This document shows positions 1 to 9,232 of a stretch of 64,000 nucleotides of DNA, piece by piece (position 1 is the stretch's first letter; each line of letters begins with the position of its first letter). The DNA lies in the NCBI GenBank assembly GCA_023423275.1, contig JAFAFW010000062.1:35518-99517 (forward strand), written 5' to 3'. The notes beneath the pieces were generated by a model. That model saw only the letters and a list, made by a program, of their open reading frames with translations. It was not told the origin of the DNA and did not search any database. This stretch comes from Pseudomonadota bacterium (lineage in GTDB: Bacteria; Pseudomonadota; Alphaproteobacteria; Rhizobiales; Hyphomicrobiaceae). The position numbers were made by a program, and so were the translations under genes.

Positions 1-416
1 TCGGCGCAACCTACCAGGCGCTTGAAGCCCGCGCCGACACCTCGAAGGGCCAATGGCATTTGCCTCACTACGATTGGGCATCTCTCAACGACATGCAGCT
101 TCCACGCGGCTGTGCGCTCGTCGGTGTGGAGCTGACGTCCGATGCCGTAAATCTCCCGAGCTTTCGACATCCGCTGCGGGCCGCCTACGTCCTCGGTCCC
201 GAGCAGGGCTCACTGTCGGGCGATTTGCTCAGCCGCTGTGATCACGTTGTTAAGATCCCGACTGCATTCTGCATCAATGTTGCGATGGCCGGAGCGATAG
301 TGATGTATGATCGCGTCAAGACGCTGGCACATTTTGCCGAGCGGCCAGTGAGCGCCGCAGCGTCCCGGCGCGCTGACCCGTCGTCCAATCCTGCCGTGGA
401 CAAGCCGCCCTCGTGA
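1..416 (+). CDS. TrmH/SpoU-family RNA 2'-O-methyltransferase, C-terminal part (5' end outside window)
   Basis: The frame is already open at base 3, with no start inside the window, so this is the C-terminal ~137 residues of a longer protein. The visible part carries the last SpoU motifs: VLGPEQGSLS (AdoMet-binding loop of the trefoil knot) and IPTAFCINVAMAGAIVMYD, which corresponds to the family motif IPm-x-SLNV-x-A-A. SpoU enzymes methylate ribose 2'-OH groups of tRNA or rRNA with AdoMet. The exact RNA target cannot be told from this fragment. Cys replaces the usual Ser of SLNV, a tolerated variation. A 72-bp gap separates it from the IalB-family gene on the same strand, so they may be cotranscribed. 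Confidence 0.85.
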   Translation, partial: GATYQALEARADTSKGQWHLPHYDWASLNDMQLPRGCALVGVELTSDAVNLPSFRHPLRAAYVLGPEQGSLSGDLLSRCDHVVKIPTAFCINVAMAGAIVMYDRVKTLAHFAERPVSAAASRRADPSSNPAVDKPPS

Positions 417-488
417 CATGACCGCCCAACACCCTCTATATGCTGAGGGTAGGGCTGATTCATTCCGCAGCCCCGTTCGTGAGGTGAG

Positions 489-992
489 ATGCGCGCGATA
501 TTCTATCTGACAGCAGTTGTCCTTCCGCTTTGGATTGCAGGCCCAGCCAACGCCGAGACCAAGCAAGTCGAGACGTTCAATAGCTGGACGCTCTACGCCA
601 ACAAGGATGGGGCTGCACCTTTGTGCTTTATCCTGGCGTCGCCCGAATCGACCGAGCCTGCCGGGGCCAAGCGTTCGCCTGTTCATTTTTATATCTCCGC
701 CTGGCCGCGTGATGGCGTCCGTTCGGAGGTCAGCATCAAGAACGGCTATTCATTCCGTAAAGGTTCGGAAGTCACGGTGACGGTCGGCTCGGACTCGTTC
801 AAGCTTTTCACGCAGGATGAGCGTGCTTACGTCAACGACCCGATTGAAGAGCTCAAGCTGATTGACGCCATGAAGAAGGGCTCCTCGATGGTCGTCGAAG
901 GTGTGTCGGACCGCGGCACGGCGACGAAAGATGCCTATTCGCTCATGGGCGTGACAAAAGCCATACAATCGCTCGCCACCGGCTGCGAGTAA
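489..992 (+). CDS. Invasion-associated locus B (IalB) family secreted protein
   Basis: A 167-residue protein with a Sec signal peptide of about 22 residues (hydrophobic TAVVLPLWIAG, cleavage after ANA). The mature part has the IalB-like layout: an N-terminal beta-rich segment starting at FNSWTLY and two cysteines (C46 and the penultimate C166) that could form a disulfide. The family is widespread in Hyphomicrobiales as periplasmic or surface proteins. It was named from Bartonella, but most members have nothing to do with invasion. The ATG follows gaggtgag, a good ribosome-binding site. The biochemical role is unknown. Confidence 0.8.
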   Translation: MRAIFYLTAVVLPLWIAGPANAETKQVETFNSWTLYANKDGAAPLCFILASPESTEPAGAKRSPVHFYISAWPRDGVRSEVSIKNGYSFRKGSEVTVTVGSDSFKLFTQDERAYVNDPIEELKLIDAMKKGSSMVVEGVSDRGTATKDAYSLMGVTKAIQSLATGCE

Positions 993-995
993 CAC

Positions 996-1640
996 TTAGC
1001 GCGACCCTGACCCTGCGCGGTGAGGGTTGCGCAGATGAATGTAGAGGGCGCCTTCCCCGCCATGGCGCGCATGCGCCGTCGTAAAGCTGACGACAACGGA
1101 GCGCATGTCCGGTTCGGCCAGCCAGAGAGGGACATGGCGCTTGAGCACGCCGCGCTCGCGCCGGTCATCGAGCGAGAACGGCTGATCGCGGAGATCCGTG
1201 CTCGCCCCTTTTCCTGTGATCACCAGAACGCTGCGCTTTCCCTGCCCATAGCATCTCAGAATGAAGGCTCGCAGCGTGCTGTGGGCTTCACTCGCCCGCA
1301 TTCCGTGCAAGTCGATCCGCGCCTCGATTTCGATGCGCCCTGCCGCGAGACGCTTGGCCTGACGCCGGTCGAAGTCAGCCAGCGGAGGTGTTCCGGCCCG
1401 CGCCGGTTTGCCGGGAGGCGTCGGTGGCGCATTGCCCGGCGACAGAGGCGACGAGGCTTGCTCCGGCGCGGCACGGACGTTGATCGCGCGCAGGGGAGGT
1501 TCACCCGTCTCGACGGCTTTTCGGACGCGGCCTTTGCCTCGTATCGGCTCGAGTGTGCGCGCGACTGAACTCCACAGAGCCTGATCTTCGTCCGTCAAAG
1601 GCCGCTGCTGAGATCGTGGAGGGCGGCCGGGGCGGCTCAT
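996..1640 (-). CDS. Smr/MutS2-type domain protein
   Basis: A 214-residue protein with a proline-rich, basic N-terminal half and an Smr domain at about residues 109-205. The diagnostic IDLHGM motif (residues 109-114), the ITGKG segment and the distal HGGEGALYIHLR are all present. Stand-alone Smr domains bind or nick nucleic acid; the cellular job of this alphaproteobacterial form is not established. The ATG at 1640 was chosen because it lies just past the mltA stop and gives the usual short N-terminus; the frame stays open upstream inside mltA. It is the last gene of the Tim44-mltA-smr cluster. Confidence 0.85.
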   Translation of the reverse strand: MSRPGRPPRSQQRPLTDEDQALWSSVARTLEPIRGKGRVRKAVETGEPPLRAINVRAAPEQASSPLSPGNAPPTPPGKPARAGTPPLADFDRRQAKRLAAGRIEIEARIDLHGMRASEAHSTLRAFILRCYGQGKRSVLVITGKGASTDLRDQPFSLDDRRERGVLKRHVPLWLAEPDMRSVVVSFTTAHARHGGEGALYIHLRNPHRAGSGSR

Positions 1641-1644
1641 TGCG

Positions 1645-2712
1645 TCAGGCCGATGATCTGTCGACATGCGGCAGCAGGGCGAAGAAATTGCCCGGATGCT
1701 TCGTGATGCCCGCCCGCCGGCCGGCATCATCCCCCGATCCGTAGTAGATATCGCCGCGCTCCGGCCCTTTGATCGCTGATCCGACATCATGCGCGATCAT
1801 CAGCCTTTGGAACGGCGCACCGCCGGCGTCGAAGGTGGTCAGTGTCGGCGCGGTGACATAAATGGGCGTCCCAAGCGCATGAACGCTCGTATCGACGGCG
1901 AGGCTGCGCCCCGGCGCGAGCGGTGTACTCAGAACGCCTTTCGCGACGCCAGCTTCTTCGCCAGTGAGTTCGCGAAAGAAAACGTAAGATGCGTTCTGCC
2001 ACATGACGCGTTGACCGCGCACCGGATCGGCCCTGAGCCAGTGGCCGAGCGAGTCGAGCGAGACGTTCTGCAGGGAAAGCGTGCCGGATTCCACCAGATA
2101 TCGGCCGATCGACGTATAGGGGTGTCCGTTCTTGCCGTCATAGGTGACGCGCACGCGACCGCCATCCGGCAGCCGGATCACCCCCGAGCCCTGGACGTGC
2201 ATGAAGAACGCGTCGACCGGATCGGCGAGATAGAACAGCTCCAGGCCTTGCCCGGCCAGCGCACCGGTCTCGATATCCGCACGCGTGGCGTAGGGCACAT
2301 CACCCGCCGGTGTCCGGCGCAGATGCGTGAACCCATCTCCGACCGTTGAGCGCGCGGCTTCATCGACCAGGTTCACCAGATCCGGCGGACGGCGATAGAC
2401 CGGAACCTGATACACGCCACTGCGGGTGCGAGACCCCGCGACTTCCGGCTCGTAATAGCCGGTCAACAACCCTTGCGGGCGTTCATGGATCACGCGATGC
2501 GGCGTGAACGCAGCCTCGAAGAAACGCCGCGCCTGCGTTGCATCTGCCTCGGAATTCGCCAGCGCCTCGCGGCCAGCGTCTGACAGGCTGGACGGCCAGC
2601 AGCGGGCGGACGAGACCATGAACGCGCTCAACGCTGCACGATGGTCATCGCCCCCCCAGCCGGGAAGCTTGGAAAAGCTGACGGGCTCGAATGCGGCCTG
2701 TGCGCTGGTCAT
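1645..2712 (-). CDS. mltA: MltA-type membrane-bound lytic murein transglycosylase
   Basis: A 355-residue lytic transglycosylase that cleaves the MurNAc-GlcNAc bond of peptidoglycan to 1,6-anhydro ends. The MltA barrel domain is visible (RPQGLLTGYYEPEV, then FFMHVQGSGVIRLPDG), followed by the C-terminal 3D domain with IAHDVGSAIKGPERGDIYYG. The Asp near residue 309 matches the catalytic Asp of E. coli MltA. The ATG at 2712 is preceded by gcgaggtccgcg, a clear ribosome-binding site; an upstream TTG at 2733 is less likely. There is no obvious lipobox, unlike in enterobacteria. It lies between smr and the Tim44-like gene, in the usual alphaproteobacterial order. Confidence 0.93.
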   Translation of the reverse strand: MTSAQAAFEPVSFSKLPGWGGDDHRAALSAFMVSSARCWPSSLSDAGREALANSEADATQARRFFEAAFTPHRVIHERPQGLLTGYYEPEVAGSRTRSGVYQVPVYRRPPDLVNLVDEAARSTVGDGFTHLRRTPAGDVPYATRADIETGALAGQGLELFYLADPVDAFFMHVQGSGVIRLPDGGRVRVTYDGKNGHPYTSIGRYLVESGTLSLQNVSLDSLGHWLRADPVRGQRVMWQNASYVFFRELTGEEAGVAKGVLSTPLAPGRSLAVDTSVHALGTPIYVTAPTLTTFDAGGAPFQRLMIAHDVGSAIKGPERGDIYYGSGDDAGRRAGITKHPGNFFALLPHVDRSSA

Positions 2713-2733
2713 CGCGGACCTCGCACGCAGCAA

Positions 2734-3474
2734 TCAGTTCGGAGCCTGGGTCGCGATCAAGCGCCAGTTCGGGTTGCGCGACGTGGCATCGCGCGCAAAC
2801 GTCCAGATGTCCGTCACTTCGCGAATGCGCTGCGGGTCGCCCGAGACCACTTCACCGGAGGAATCGCGGGTGGCGGAAATGAGCTGACTGATGAACTTCA
2901 CGGTAACGTGAGCGATCGATCCCTTCATCTCGGCTTCGATCACATCGGCTTTATTGATGCCGACAAAGCTCTGGTCGATCTGCTCGCCACGGCCCTCGCG
3001 ATCCGCGATCGCGCCAACGAAGCCGTCGAACACATCCTTGCTCAACAGATCCTTCAGCATCTTGCGATTGCCTTCGGCGAAGGCCGTCACGATCATCTCA
3101 TAGGCCTGCTTGGCGCCGCGAATGAACTGCTCGGGGTCGAAACCGACGTCAGTCTTGGCAATCGCCATCAGCCCCTGCTCCAAAGCCGAATTACCAGCGG
3201 CGAAGCTCTTGACGCGTCCTTCGACGTTGGCGACGGCGGTTTGCACCTCGCGGGCCTGTGGATTTGGCGCTTCGCGATCCCGGCGCGGCAAGGTGACAAC
3301 CTTGTCCTTGGACGCAGCAGCGCGCTCCCGCGCTTCCTGCTGGGCGCGGGCTTGCCGTTCGTAGCGGGCCTCCTCATCTCCTGTCCGCCGTCCCAGGACG
3401 CTACGCAGCTTAAAAATCACGACAACTGCGACGATCAGGAACAAAAGAGTAAGGACGTCGATTCTGCCATCCAT
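2734..3474 (-). CDS. Tim44-like domain inner-membrane protein
   Basis: A 246-residue protein with one N-terminal membrane helix (LTLLFLIVAVVVIF, residues ~8-21), a charged coiled-coil-like stretch rich in Arg/Glu/Ala, and a C-terminal Tim44/Mba1-type NTF2-like domain (about 100-245). Bacterial homologues, known as TimA in Caulobacter, resemble the domain of mitochondrial Tim44 that contacts the membrane. The bacterial function is still poorly defined and is probably in envelope protein traffic or assembly. The stop lies immediately before the mltA coding region, so Tim44, mltA and smr form one minus-strand operon diverging from fxsA. Confidence 0.88.
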   Translation of the reverse strand: MDGRIDVLTLLFLIVAVVVIFKLRSVLGRRTGDEEARYERQARAQQEARERAAASKDKVVTLPRRDREAPNPQAREVQTAVANVEGRVKSFAAGNSALEQGLMAIAKTDVGFDPEQFIRGAKQAYEMIVTAFAEGNRKMLKDLLSKDVFDGFVGAIADREGRGEQIDQSFVGINKADVIEAEMKGSIAHVTVKFISQLISATRDSSGEVVSGDPQRIREVTDIWTFARDATSRNPNWRLIATQAPN

Positions 3475-3707
3475 CGGGCGTTTGCTTTCCGTGGCGAGGA
3501 CCAGGTGACGACTTCATGTATGATGACGCGGCGGCAGGGTCTAGGCCCTAAGGCGAGGAAATCGTCGCCTGTTCGCTGCAACGGGTCATGGCCCTTCAAT
3601 CCGTCAACTTAGGCCATTGCTTGGCACAAGCCAACCGGAATGACTTAAGACCGCCATTCCCCGCACCGAATCTGAGCCATACTCGCGGCATCTGGATAGA
3701 GAGTGTC

Positions 3708-4211
3708 ATGCCTTTGGTCTTTCTGCTGCTGTTCATCGCCGCGCCCCTCGTGGAACTCGCCGTTCTGATCCGCGTCGGGCAGGCGATCGGCATTGCGGCA
3801 ACGCTGGCGATCGTCATCGGATCGGCTATCCTCGGCCTTTTCGTCGTCCGTCTGCAAGGCTTCACGGTGTTCGGCCGCATGCGCGAAACGCTCGCCGAAG
3901 GTCAGCCCCCGGTCGTGCCCATGGCGGAAGGCGCCTTGCTGCTGCTGGCCGGCATACTTCTGATCTTGCCGGGCTTGATCGGAGACACGATCGGGTTGCT
4001 GCTACTCATTCCGCCGCTGCGCCAGCTCATTGCAACCTGGATGATCAGCCGCGCGGCGGCGAAAGGCTCGGTCAATGTCGAAATATTTACCAAAAAGCCG
4101 TGGCGCCGGTCTGGCTCGAAAGACCAGCGCGACGACGGCAAGTCCGGTCCTGTGATTGAGGGCGAGTACACGCGCGTCGATGAAAAGCGTGACGATCGCG
4201 ACAATCGATAG
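3708..4211 (+). CDS. fxsA: FxsA family membrane protein
   Basis: A 167-residue membrane protein whose first ~120 residues form the FxsA core, with three or four hydrophobic segments (LVFLLLFIAAPLVELAVLI, then AATLAIVIGSAILGLFVV, then LLLLAGILLILPGLIGDTIG) and the conserved ILPGLIGDTIG loop. The tail is hydrophilic and strongly charged. E. coli FxsA overproduction relieves phage T7 exclusion by the F plasmid; its normal role is unknown. The ATG at 3708 follows gatagagag and starts directly at the first membrane helix. The gene diverges from the Tim44 operon and precedes secB by 115 bp on the same strand. Confidence 0.88.
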   Translation: MPLVFLLLFIAAPLVELAVLIRVGQAIGIAATLAIVIGSAILGLFVVRLQGFTVFGRMRETLAEGQPPVVPMAEGALLLLAGILLILPGLIGDTIGLLLLIPPLRQLIATWMISRAAAKGSVNVEIFTKKPWRRSGSKDQRDDGKSGPVIEGEYTRVDEKRDDRDNR

Positions 4212-4326
4212 CGGCAGGCCCACAGCAGCGGGCGCACTCCCGCCGACGACGCATTGCAGGCTGGGGGAGGAAGTGATAGCCACGGGGCCTCAATCGGCGG
4301 CTGCCCGCACATAAGAGGATCACGTC

Positions 4327-4839
4327 ATGGCGGACCAGGGGACCAACGGCAACGGGAAGACGAACGAGCAGGCAGGTGCTCAGCCTCCCGTCCAGGCGCG
4401 GGTCATGGGGCAGTACATCAAGGATCTGTCGTTCGAAAACCCCAACGTCGGCAAACTGCTGCAAGGCCCCGGCGACAACCCCAATCTGCAGATCGAGGTG
4501 AACGTCAACGCCCAGCGTGTCGGGCAGGATCTTTTCGAGAGCGCCATCGATTTCAAGGCGCACGCTACCAACAAGACGGGCGTGATCTACGACCTTGAGA
4601 TGGTCTATGCCGGTCTTTTCAAAATCGAGAACATGCCACAGCAGTCGCTGGAGCCATTCCTGCTTATCAACTGCCCCGCGCTGCTGTTTCCGTTCCTGAG
4701 GCGCCTGGCGGCCGACCTGACGCGTGAGGGCGGCTTCCCGCCGCTTCTGCTCGATCCCATCGATTTCGCGGGCCTGTTCATGCGCCGCAAGCAGCAGGAA
4801 TCAGGCGGTTCGGTGCCCGGGCCTGCCGCAAACGCATAG
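4327..4839 (+). CDS. secB: Protein-export chaperone SecB
   Basis: A 170-residue protein of normal SecB length. The conserved core is present (YIKDLSFENPN, then IDFKAHATNKTGVIYDLEMVYAG, cut here only by function; and LLINCPALLFPFLRR, then GGFPPLLLDPIDFAGLF). SecB is a homotetramer that keeps secretory precursors unfolded and hands them to SecA. The start follows aagaggatcacgtc. In most Hyphomicrobiales secB is convergent with dnaQ at the edge of the origin cluster; here it is followed codirectionally by a DUF3108 gene while dnaQ lies 44 kb away, which marks a rearrangement junction. Confidence 0.95.
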   Translation: MADQGTNGNGKTNEQAGAQPPVQARVMGQYIKDLSFENPNVGKLLQGPGDNPNLQIEVNVNAQRVGQDLFESAIDFKAHATNKTGVIYDLEMVYAGLFKIENMPQQSLEPFLLINCPALLFPFLRRLAADLTREGGFPPLLLDPIDFAGLFMRRKQQESGGSVPGPAANA

Positions 4840-4958
4840 GTGCTGGCGGTTTCGACGTGATCGCCGGAGCCGGCACGCGACATAGAAATGTCGGAAAAAT
4901 CCGCCTCATTGGTGCGTGTTCAGCCGCGTCGTGCAGCCGAGGGGATAGAGCCGACGTC

Positions 4959-5804
4959 ATGTGGAATCAGACCATCTGCCGACAGACCCGCACAGCGCTC
5001 GCCGCCCTCGTTGCGGGGCTCGCGTGCGCAGCGCCGATCGCCCACGCCGCCGATTGGCCGGAGAAGGTCACGGCGCGCTACAGGATCACATTCAACGGAC
5101 TCGAAATCGGCAAAGTGCGGTTTGAATCCACCGCAGATGAGAGAAAATACGAGCTGTCCGCCAACGCGAAATTCTCTGCGCTGCTTGGCGCCTTGAAGTG
5201 GTCGGGAAAGACGAAAAGCACCGGCGTTTTGCGCGCTGACGAGCCGCAACCGGCCGACTACGCATTCAACTTCAAGAGCAATTCCAAGCGCGGCTCGGTC
5301 GAGATGGCTTTCGATCGCGCAGGCGTGACCAATGCGGTCATCGAGCCGACGCCCCGCCAATCAAAGAAAATTGTACCTCTGGAGGACAAGCATCTCAAAG
5401 GCGTGCTCGATCCCCTGAGCGCCGTCCTCGCCATGAGCCGAACGGGCACCGACAATCCCTGCAGCCAGAAGATCCCGATCTTTGATGGCCGTCAGCGCTT
5501 CGACCTGATCCTGTCGCCGCGCCGGCAGGAGCGCATTAACGATGGCACCTCCGGTGGGCCTGGCGTCACCGGCTACGTCTGCCACGTCCAATATGTCCCA
5601 ATTGCGGGCCACAAGGATAAGGGCGACGACGACGGCGGCTGGGTGGCGGAGGATAAGGTCGAGGTGATCCTGCGGCCGGTACGCCGCGCCAACATCCTCG
5701 TGCCCTATAAGGTGACCATTCCCACCATTGCCGGACCGGCGGTGGTCACGTCGGAACGCATCGAGATTACCAATGGATCGGATCAGATCGCGCTTGTTGA
5801 TTGA
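4959..5804 (+). CDS. DUF3108 domain secreted protein
   Basis: A 281-residue protein with a signal peptide of about 30 residues (ALAALVAGLACAAPIAHA, cleavage after AHA). The rest is a beta-rich DUF3108 domain starting at VTARYRITFNGLEIGKVRF. Two cysteines (in DNPCSQK and YVCHVQY) could be disulfide-bonded in the periplasm. The function of the family is unknown; a role in outer-membrane or envelope homeostasis is only a guess. The ATG at 4959 follows aggggatagag. In related genomes the gene neighbours rpmB and the SUV3-like helicase; here the helicase is retained but rpmB is at 50.0 kb. Confidence 0.85.
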   Translation: MWNQTICRQTRTALAALVAGLACAAPIAHAADWPEKVTARYRITFNGLEIGKVRFESTADERKYELSANAKFSALLGALKWSGKTKSTGVLRADEPQPADYAFNFKSNSKRGSVEMAFDRAGVTNAVIEPTPRQSKKIVPLEDKHLKGVLDPLSAVLAMSRTGTDNPCSQKIPIFDGRQRFDLILSPRRQERINDGTSGGPGVTGYVCHVQYVPIAGHKDKGDDDGGWVAEDKVEVILRPVRRANILVPYKVTIPTIAGPAVVTSERIEITNGSDQIALVD

Positions 5805-5983
5805 CCCCGCGCCCGGCAAATGACACTGAGAAGGTGTCTGCTCCCTCGGGAAAGCGAATGCACGGGTCCGCACGTTCATCTAAGTTGAAGGTCATTGGCT
5901 GGTCGATACTGACCGGCCCTGTTTACTTGGCGGCCGCCAGACCTGCCGTGCAGGCCGGCTCCAAGTGGGGAGGCTACTAAAAC

Positions 5984-8900
5984 ATGGGCATGGATATCGA
6001 GAGGCGGATCCGTAACGTCACCGCCGTTCTTGGCCCGACCAACACCGGCAAGACGCACTTGGCAATCGAGCGCATGCTCGGCCACGACACTGGCATGATT
6101 GGCCTGCCGCTGCGGCTGCTCGCGCGCGAGGTCTACGACAAGATCGTCCAGCGTATCGGCGTCGACAAGGTCGCCCTTGTCACCGGCGAAGAAAAGATCA
6201 AGCCGGAAAACCCGCGCTTCTGGGTTTCGACGGTCGAGGCGATGCCGCGTGAGGTCGACGTCGACTTCCTCGCGATCGACGAGATCCAGCTCGCTGCCGA
6301 CCCCGAGCGTGGGCACGTGTTCACCGACCGTCTCCTGCATGCGCGCGGCAAACTCGAAACGCTGATGCTCGGCGCGGGCACCATGCGCGAGGCGATCAGC
6401 GATCTGATCCCGGGCGCAAACTTCATTTCCAGGCCCCGCCTGTCCAAGCTCACGTATTCCGGCCAGAAGAAAATCACGCGGCTTCCGGGCCGCACCGCCG
6501 TGGTCGCCTTCTCGGCCAATGATGTCTATTCGATTGCCGAATTGATCCGCCGTCAGCGGGGCGGCGCCGCGGTCGTGCTCGGTGCACTGTCTCCGCGCAC
6601 GCGCAATGCGCAGGTCGCGCTCTATCAGTCCGGCGACGTCGATTTTCTCATCGCCACCGACGCCATCGGCATGGGCCTCAATCTCACTGTCGATCACGTC
6701 GCCTTTTCCGCCGTGCGCAAGTTCGACGGCCAGACGCATCGCACACTGACTCCGGCCGAGATGGCTCAGATCGCCGGTCGCGCCGGCCGCCACATGAACG
6801 ACGGCACCTTCGGTGTCACGGGCGATGTTGAGCCGTTCGAGAGCGATCTCGTCGAACGGATCGAGACCCACACCTTCGATACCGTGAAGCTCCTGCAGTG
6901 GCGCAGCCGCGATCTTGATTTCGCGTCACTCGATCGCCTGCGCGACAGCCTGCGTCAGTTCCCGCGCGAGGCGCGTCTGGCGCGCGCGCGCATGGCTGAC
7001 GACGTCCTGGCGCTCGAAACCGTCAGCCAGGACCGCGAGCTCGCAGAGCTGACTGGCGGCCCTGCCGCGGTCGCGACGCTGTGGGATGTCTGCCAGATTC
7101 CGGACTACCGCAAGATTTCATCTCAGAACCACGCGGAGCTGGTCGGAACGCTTTATCGCTTCCTGATCTCCGGTGAGGAGCGGATCCCGGAAGACTGGTT
7201 CGCCAAGCAGGTGGCGCTCGCTGACCGGACCGATGGCGATCTCGATACGCTGTCCAACCGCATCGCCCATATCCGCACCTGGACGTTCGTCTCGAACCGT
7301 CCCAACTGGCTGCGCGATCCCGCGCACTGGCAGGAGCGCACGCGCGCGATCGAGGACAGCCTGTCAGACGCGCTGCACGAGCAGCTGACGCAGCGCTTTG
7401 TCGACAGGCGGACGAGTGCGCTCATGCGCGGTATGCGTGAGGACAATCTCAATGCCGACATCGGCGAGGATGGCGCGATCAAGGTCGAGAACCATTACGT
7501 CGGCCGCATCAAGGGTTTCCTGTTTTCGCCGGATGCGCAAGCGGAAGGCATTCACGGCAAGGCCGCGCGCAATGCTGCCATGCAGGTCCTGTCCAAAGAG
7601 CTGACCATGCGCGCACGGCGCGTGGCGGCCGCGCGGAACGACGCTTTCAAGCTCAGCCCGCGCGGGCAAGTGCTCTGGCGCGGTGATGAGGTTGCCCGCC
7701 TCGAGCCGGGCGAGAATCCGCTGAAGCCGCAGGTGGTCCTTCTAGTCGACGAGCATCTTCAGCCAGCCGACAAAGACAAAGTTCAGGAGCGCGTCACGAC
7801 CTGGGTGACCGACACCATCCGTGAACGTCTGAAGCCGCTGGTCGAATTGTCGGAGGCGCAGGACGTCTCGGGGCTGGCACGTGGCATCGCGTTCCGTTTG
7901 AACGAAAACTTTGGCGCGGTCCGGCGCGACGGCATCGCCGACGAAATGAAGTCGCTCGATCAGGCCGGTCGGGCGCAATTGCGCCGCTATGGCGTCCGCT
8001 TCGGCGCGTTCAACATCTATTTCCCGATCCTGCTGAAGCCGGCAGCGGCCGAACTCACCCTTGCGCTTTGGACGTTGAAGAATGCCGCAGCCGCCGGTTT
8101 GTCGCTGGATGCGATGCCGCAGCCGCCGCGTCCTGGCCTGACCTCGGCGACAGCCGATCCGGCCATTCCGGAGGCCTTCTATCGCGCTTGCGGGTATCAC
8201 GTGTGCGGACCGCGCGCCGTCCGGATCGATATCCTGGAGCGGCTCGCCGATCTCATCCGCCCGCTGCTATCCTGGCGCGCCAAGCCGGACGAACCATCGA
8301 TGCCTCCGAAGGGCTCGACGGGTGATGGCGGGTTCGTCGTGATCCCGGAAATGATGTCGATCCTCGGCTGCTCGCCAGAGGAACTCGGAGCCGTCTTCAA
8401 GAGCCTTGGCTTCCGTCTCGACCGTCGCCCGGTCAAACCCAAGCCAGCCGAGGTAAGCCCGCCGCCCGCACCGGCTGAAGGGGCAGAAGCGACAGAAGCA
8501 ACCGCGACGCCGGAAGCGACTGTCGTCGACCCGACGGTCCCGGTCGCCGATACGGACATGCAGGCGACGGCAGCGCTTCCGCCAGGTTCGCTCGCGCCGG
8601 AACCGGCGCAGGTGACGACAGCGGAAACAGCGCCGGAGACCGCCCCAGCCGAGACGCCACAAGCGGCACAAGCCGCAGTCGAGCCTGCGTCGGATGAGCC
8701 GCCAGTCGCTGCCGCCGCGCCTGAGAATGGTGAAGCGGAGGCGGCCACCACACCGGCTGCAGGCGGCAGTGAACCGGAAGGGGTCAAATACGAGGACGTC
8801 TGGCGCCCGCGTCGCCGTCACGAAGGTCCGCGACCAGAGCATCGCCGGCCAGAGCGGCGTGAGGGTGGTGGAGGACGCGACCATGGCCGTCGCAACCGTC

Positions 8901-9232
8901 ATCCGCGCGACAACAACCAGCCCGGCGCCGGCCAGGGCACACCTGCTGCGGCGGCGCCTGCGCCCGCTGAGGCACAGCCCAAATCGGATGGTGGCAAGAA
9001 ACGCCACCATCAGCGGGACGAGCGTCGCGACGATCGGGACCGCCGTGATCAGCGCGATCACCGGAAGGGCGGAGGCGATCGCCGCCGCCACAACGAGCGT
9101 GAGCGGCCGGCTTTCCAGGTTCGCTCCGCTTCTCCGCGCCGGCCCGAGGTCGATCCGGATTCTCCGTTCGCCGCCTTGAGCGCCCTGAAGAAGGCGTTGG
9201 AGAAGCAGACGCAGGATTCCGGCTCGTCATGA
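5984..9232 (+). CDS. SUV3-like DExH RNA helicase with long low-complexity tail
   Basis: A 1082-residue protein. Residues 1-450 form a superfamily-2 helicase core related to mitochondrial SUV3: Walker A GPTNTGKT (17-24), Walker B DEIQ (99-102), and the QIAGRAGRH motif VI. The middle holds a SUV3-type C-terminal region. From about residue 818 the chain becomes Pro/Ala/Glu-rich, and residues ~940-1045 are Arg/His/Gly-rich (RRHEGPRPEHRRPERREGGG), typical of disordered RNA-binding tails. The likely role is RNA unwinding in turnover or ribosome assembly, inferred from the family. The start follows gtggggaggctac. Its stop overlaps the S4-domain gene by 4 bp (ATGA), so the two are translationally coupled. 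Confidence 0.88.
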   Translation: MGMDIERRIRNVTAVLGPTNTGKTHLAIERMLGHDTGMIGLPLRLLAREVYDKIVQRIGVDKVALVTGEEKIKPENPRFWVSTVEAMPREVDVDFLAIDEIQLAADPERGHVFTDRLLHARGKLETLMLGAGTMREAISDLIPGANFISRPRLSKLTYSGQKKITRLPGRTAVVAFSANDVYSIAELIRRQRGGAAVVLGALSPRTRNAQVALYQSGDVDFLIATDAIGMGLNLTVDHVAFSAVRKFDGQTHRTLTPAEMAQIAGRAGRHMNDGTFGVTGDVEPFESDLVERIETHTFDTVKLLQWRSRDLDFASLDRLRDSLRQFPREARLARARMADDVLALETVSQDRELAELTGGPAAVATLWDVCQIPDYRKISSQNHAELVGTLYRFLISGEERIPEDWFAKQVALADRTDGDLDTLSNRIAHIRTWTFVSNRPNWLRDPAHWQERTRAIEDSLSDALHEQLTQRFVDRRTSALMRGMREDNLNADIGEDGAIKVENHYVGRIKGFLFSPDAQAEGIHGKAARNAAMQVLSKELTMRARRVAAARNDAFKLSPRGQVLWRGDEVARLEPGENPLKPQVVLLVDEHLQPADKDKVQERVTTWVTDTIRERLKPLVELSEAQDVSGLARGIAFRLNENFGAVRRDGIADEMKSLDQAGRAQLRRYGVRFGAFNIYFPILLKPAAAELTLALWTLKNAAAAGLSLDAMPQPPRPGLTSATADPAIPEAFYRACGYHVCGPRAVRIDILERLADLIRPLLSWRAKPDEPSMPPKGSTGDGGFVVIPEMMSILGCSPEELGAVFKSLGFRLDRRPVKPKPAEVSPPPAPAEGAEATEATATPEATVVDPTVPVADTDMQATAALPPGSLAPEPAQVTTAETAPETAPAETPQAAQAAVEPASDEPPVAAAAPENGEAEAATTPAAGGSEPEGVKYEDVWRPRRRHEGPRPEHRRPERREGGGGRDHGRRNRHPRDNNQPGAGQGTPAAAAPAPAEAQPKSDGGKKRHHQRDERRDDRDRRDQRDHRKGGGDRRRHNERERPAFQVRSASPRRPEVDPDSPFAALSALKKALEKQTQDSGSS

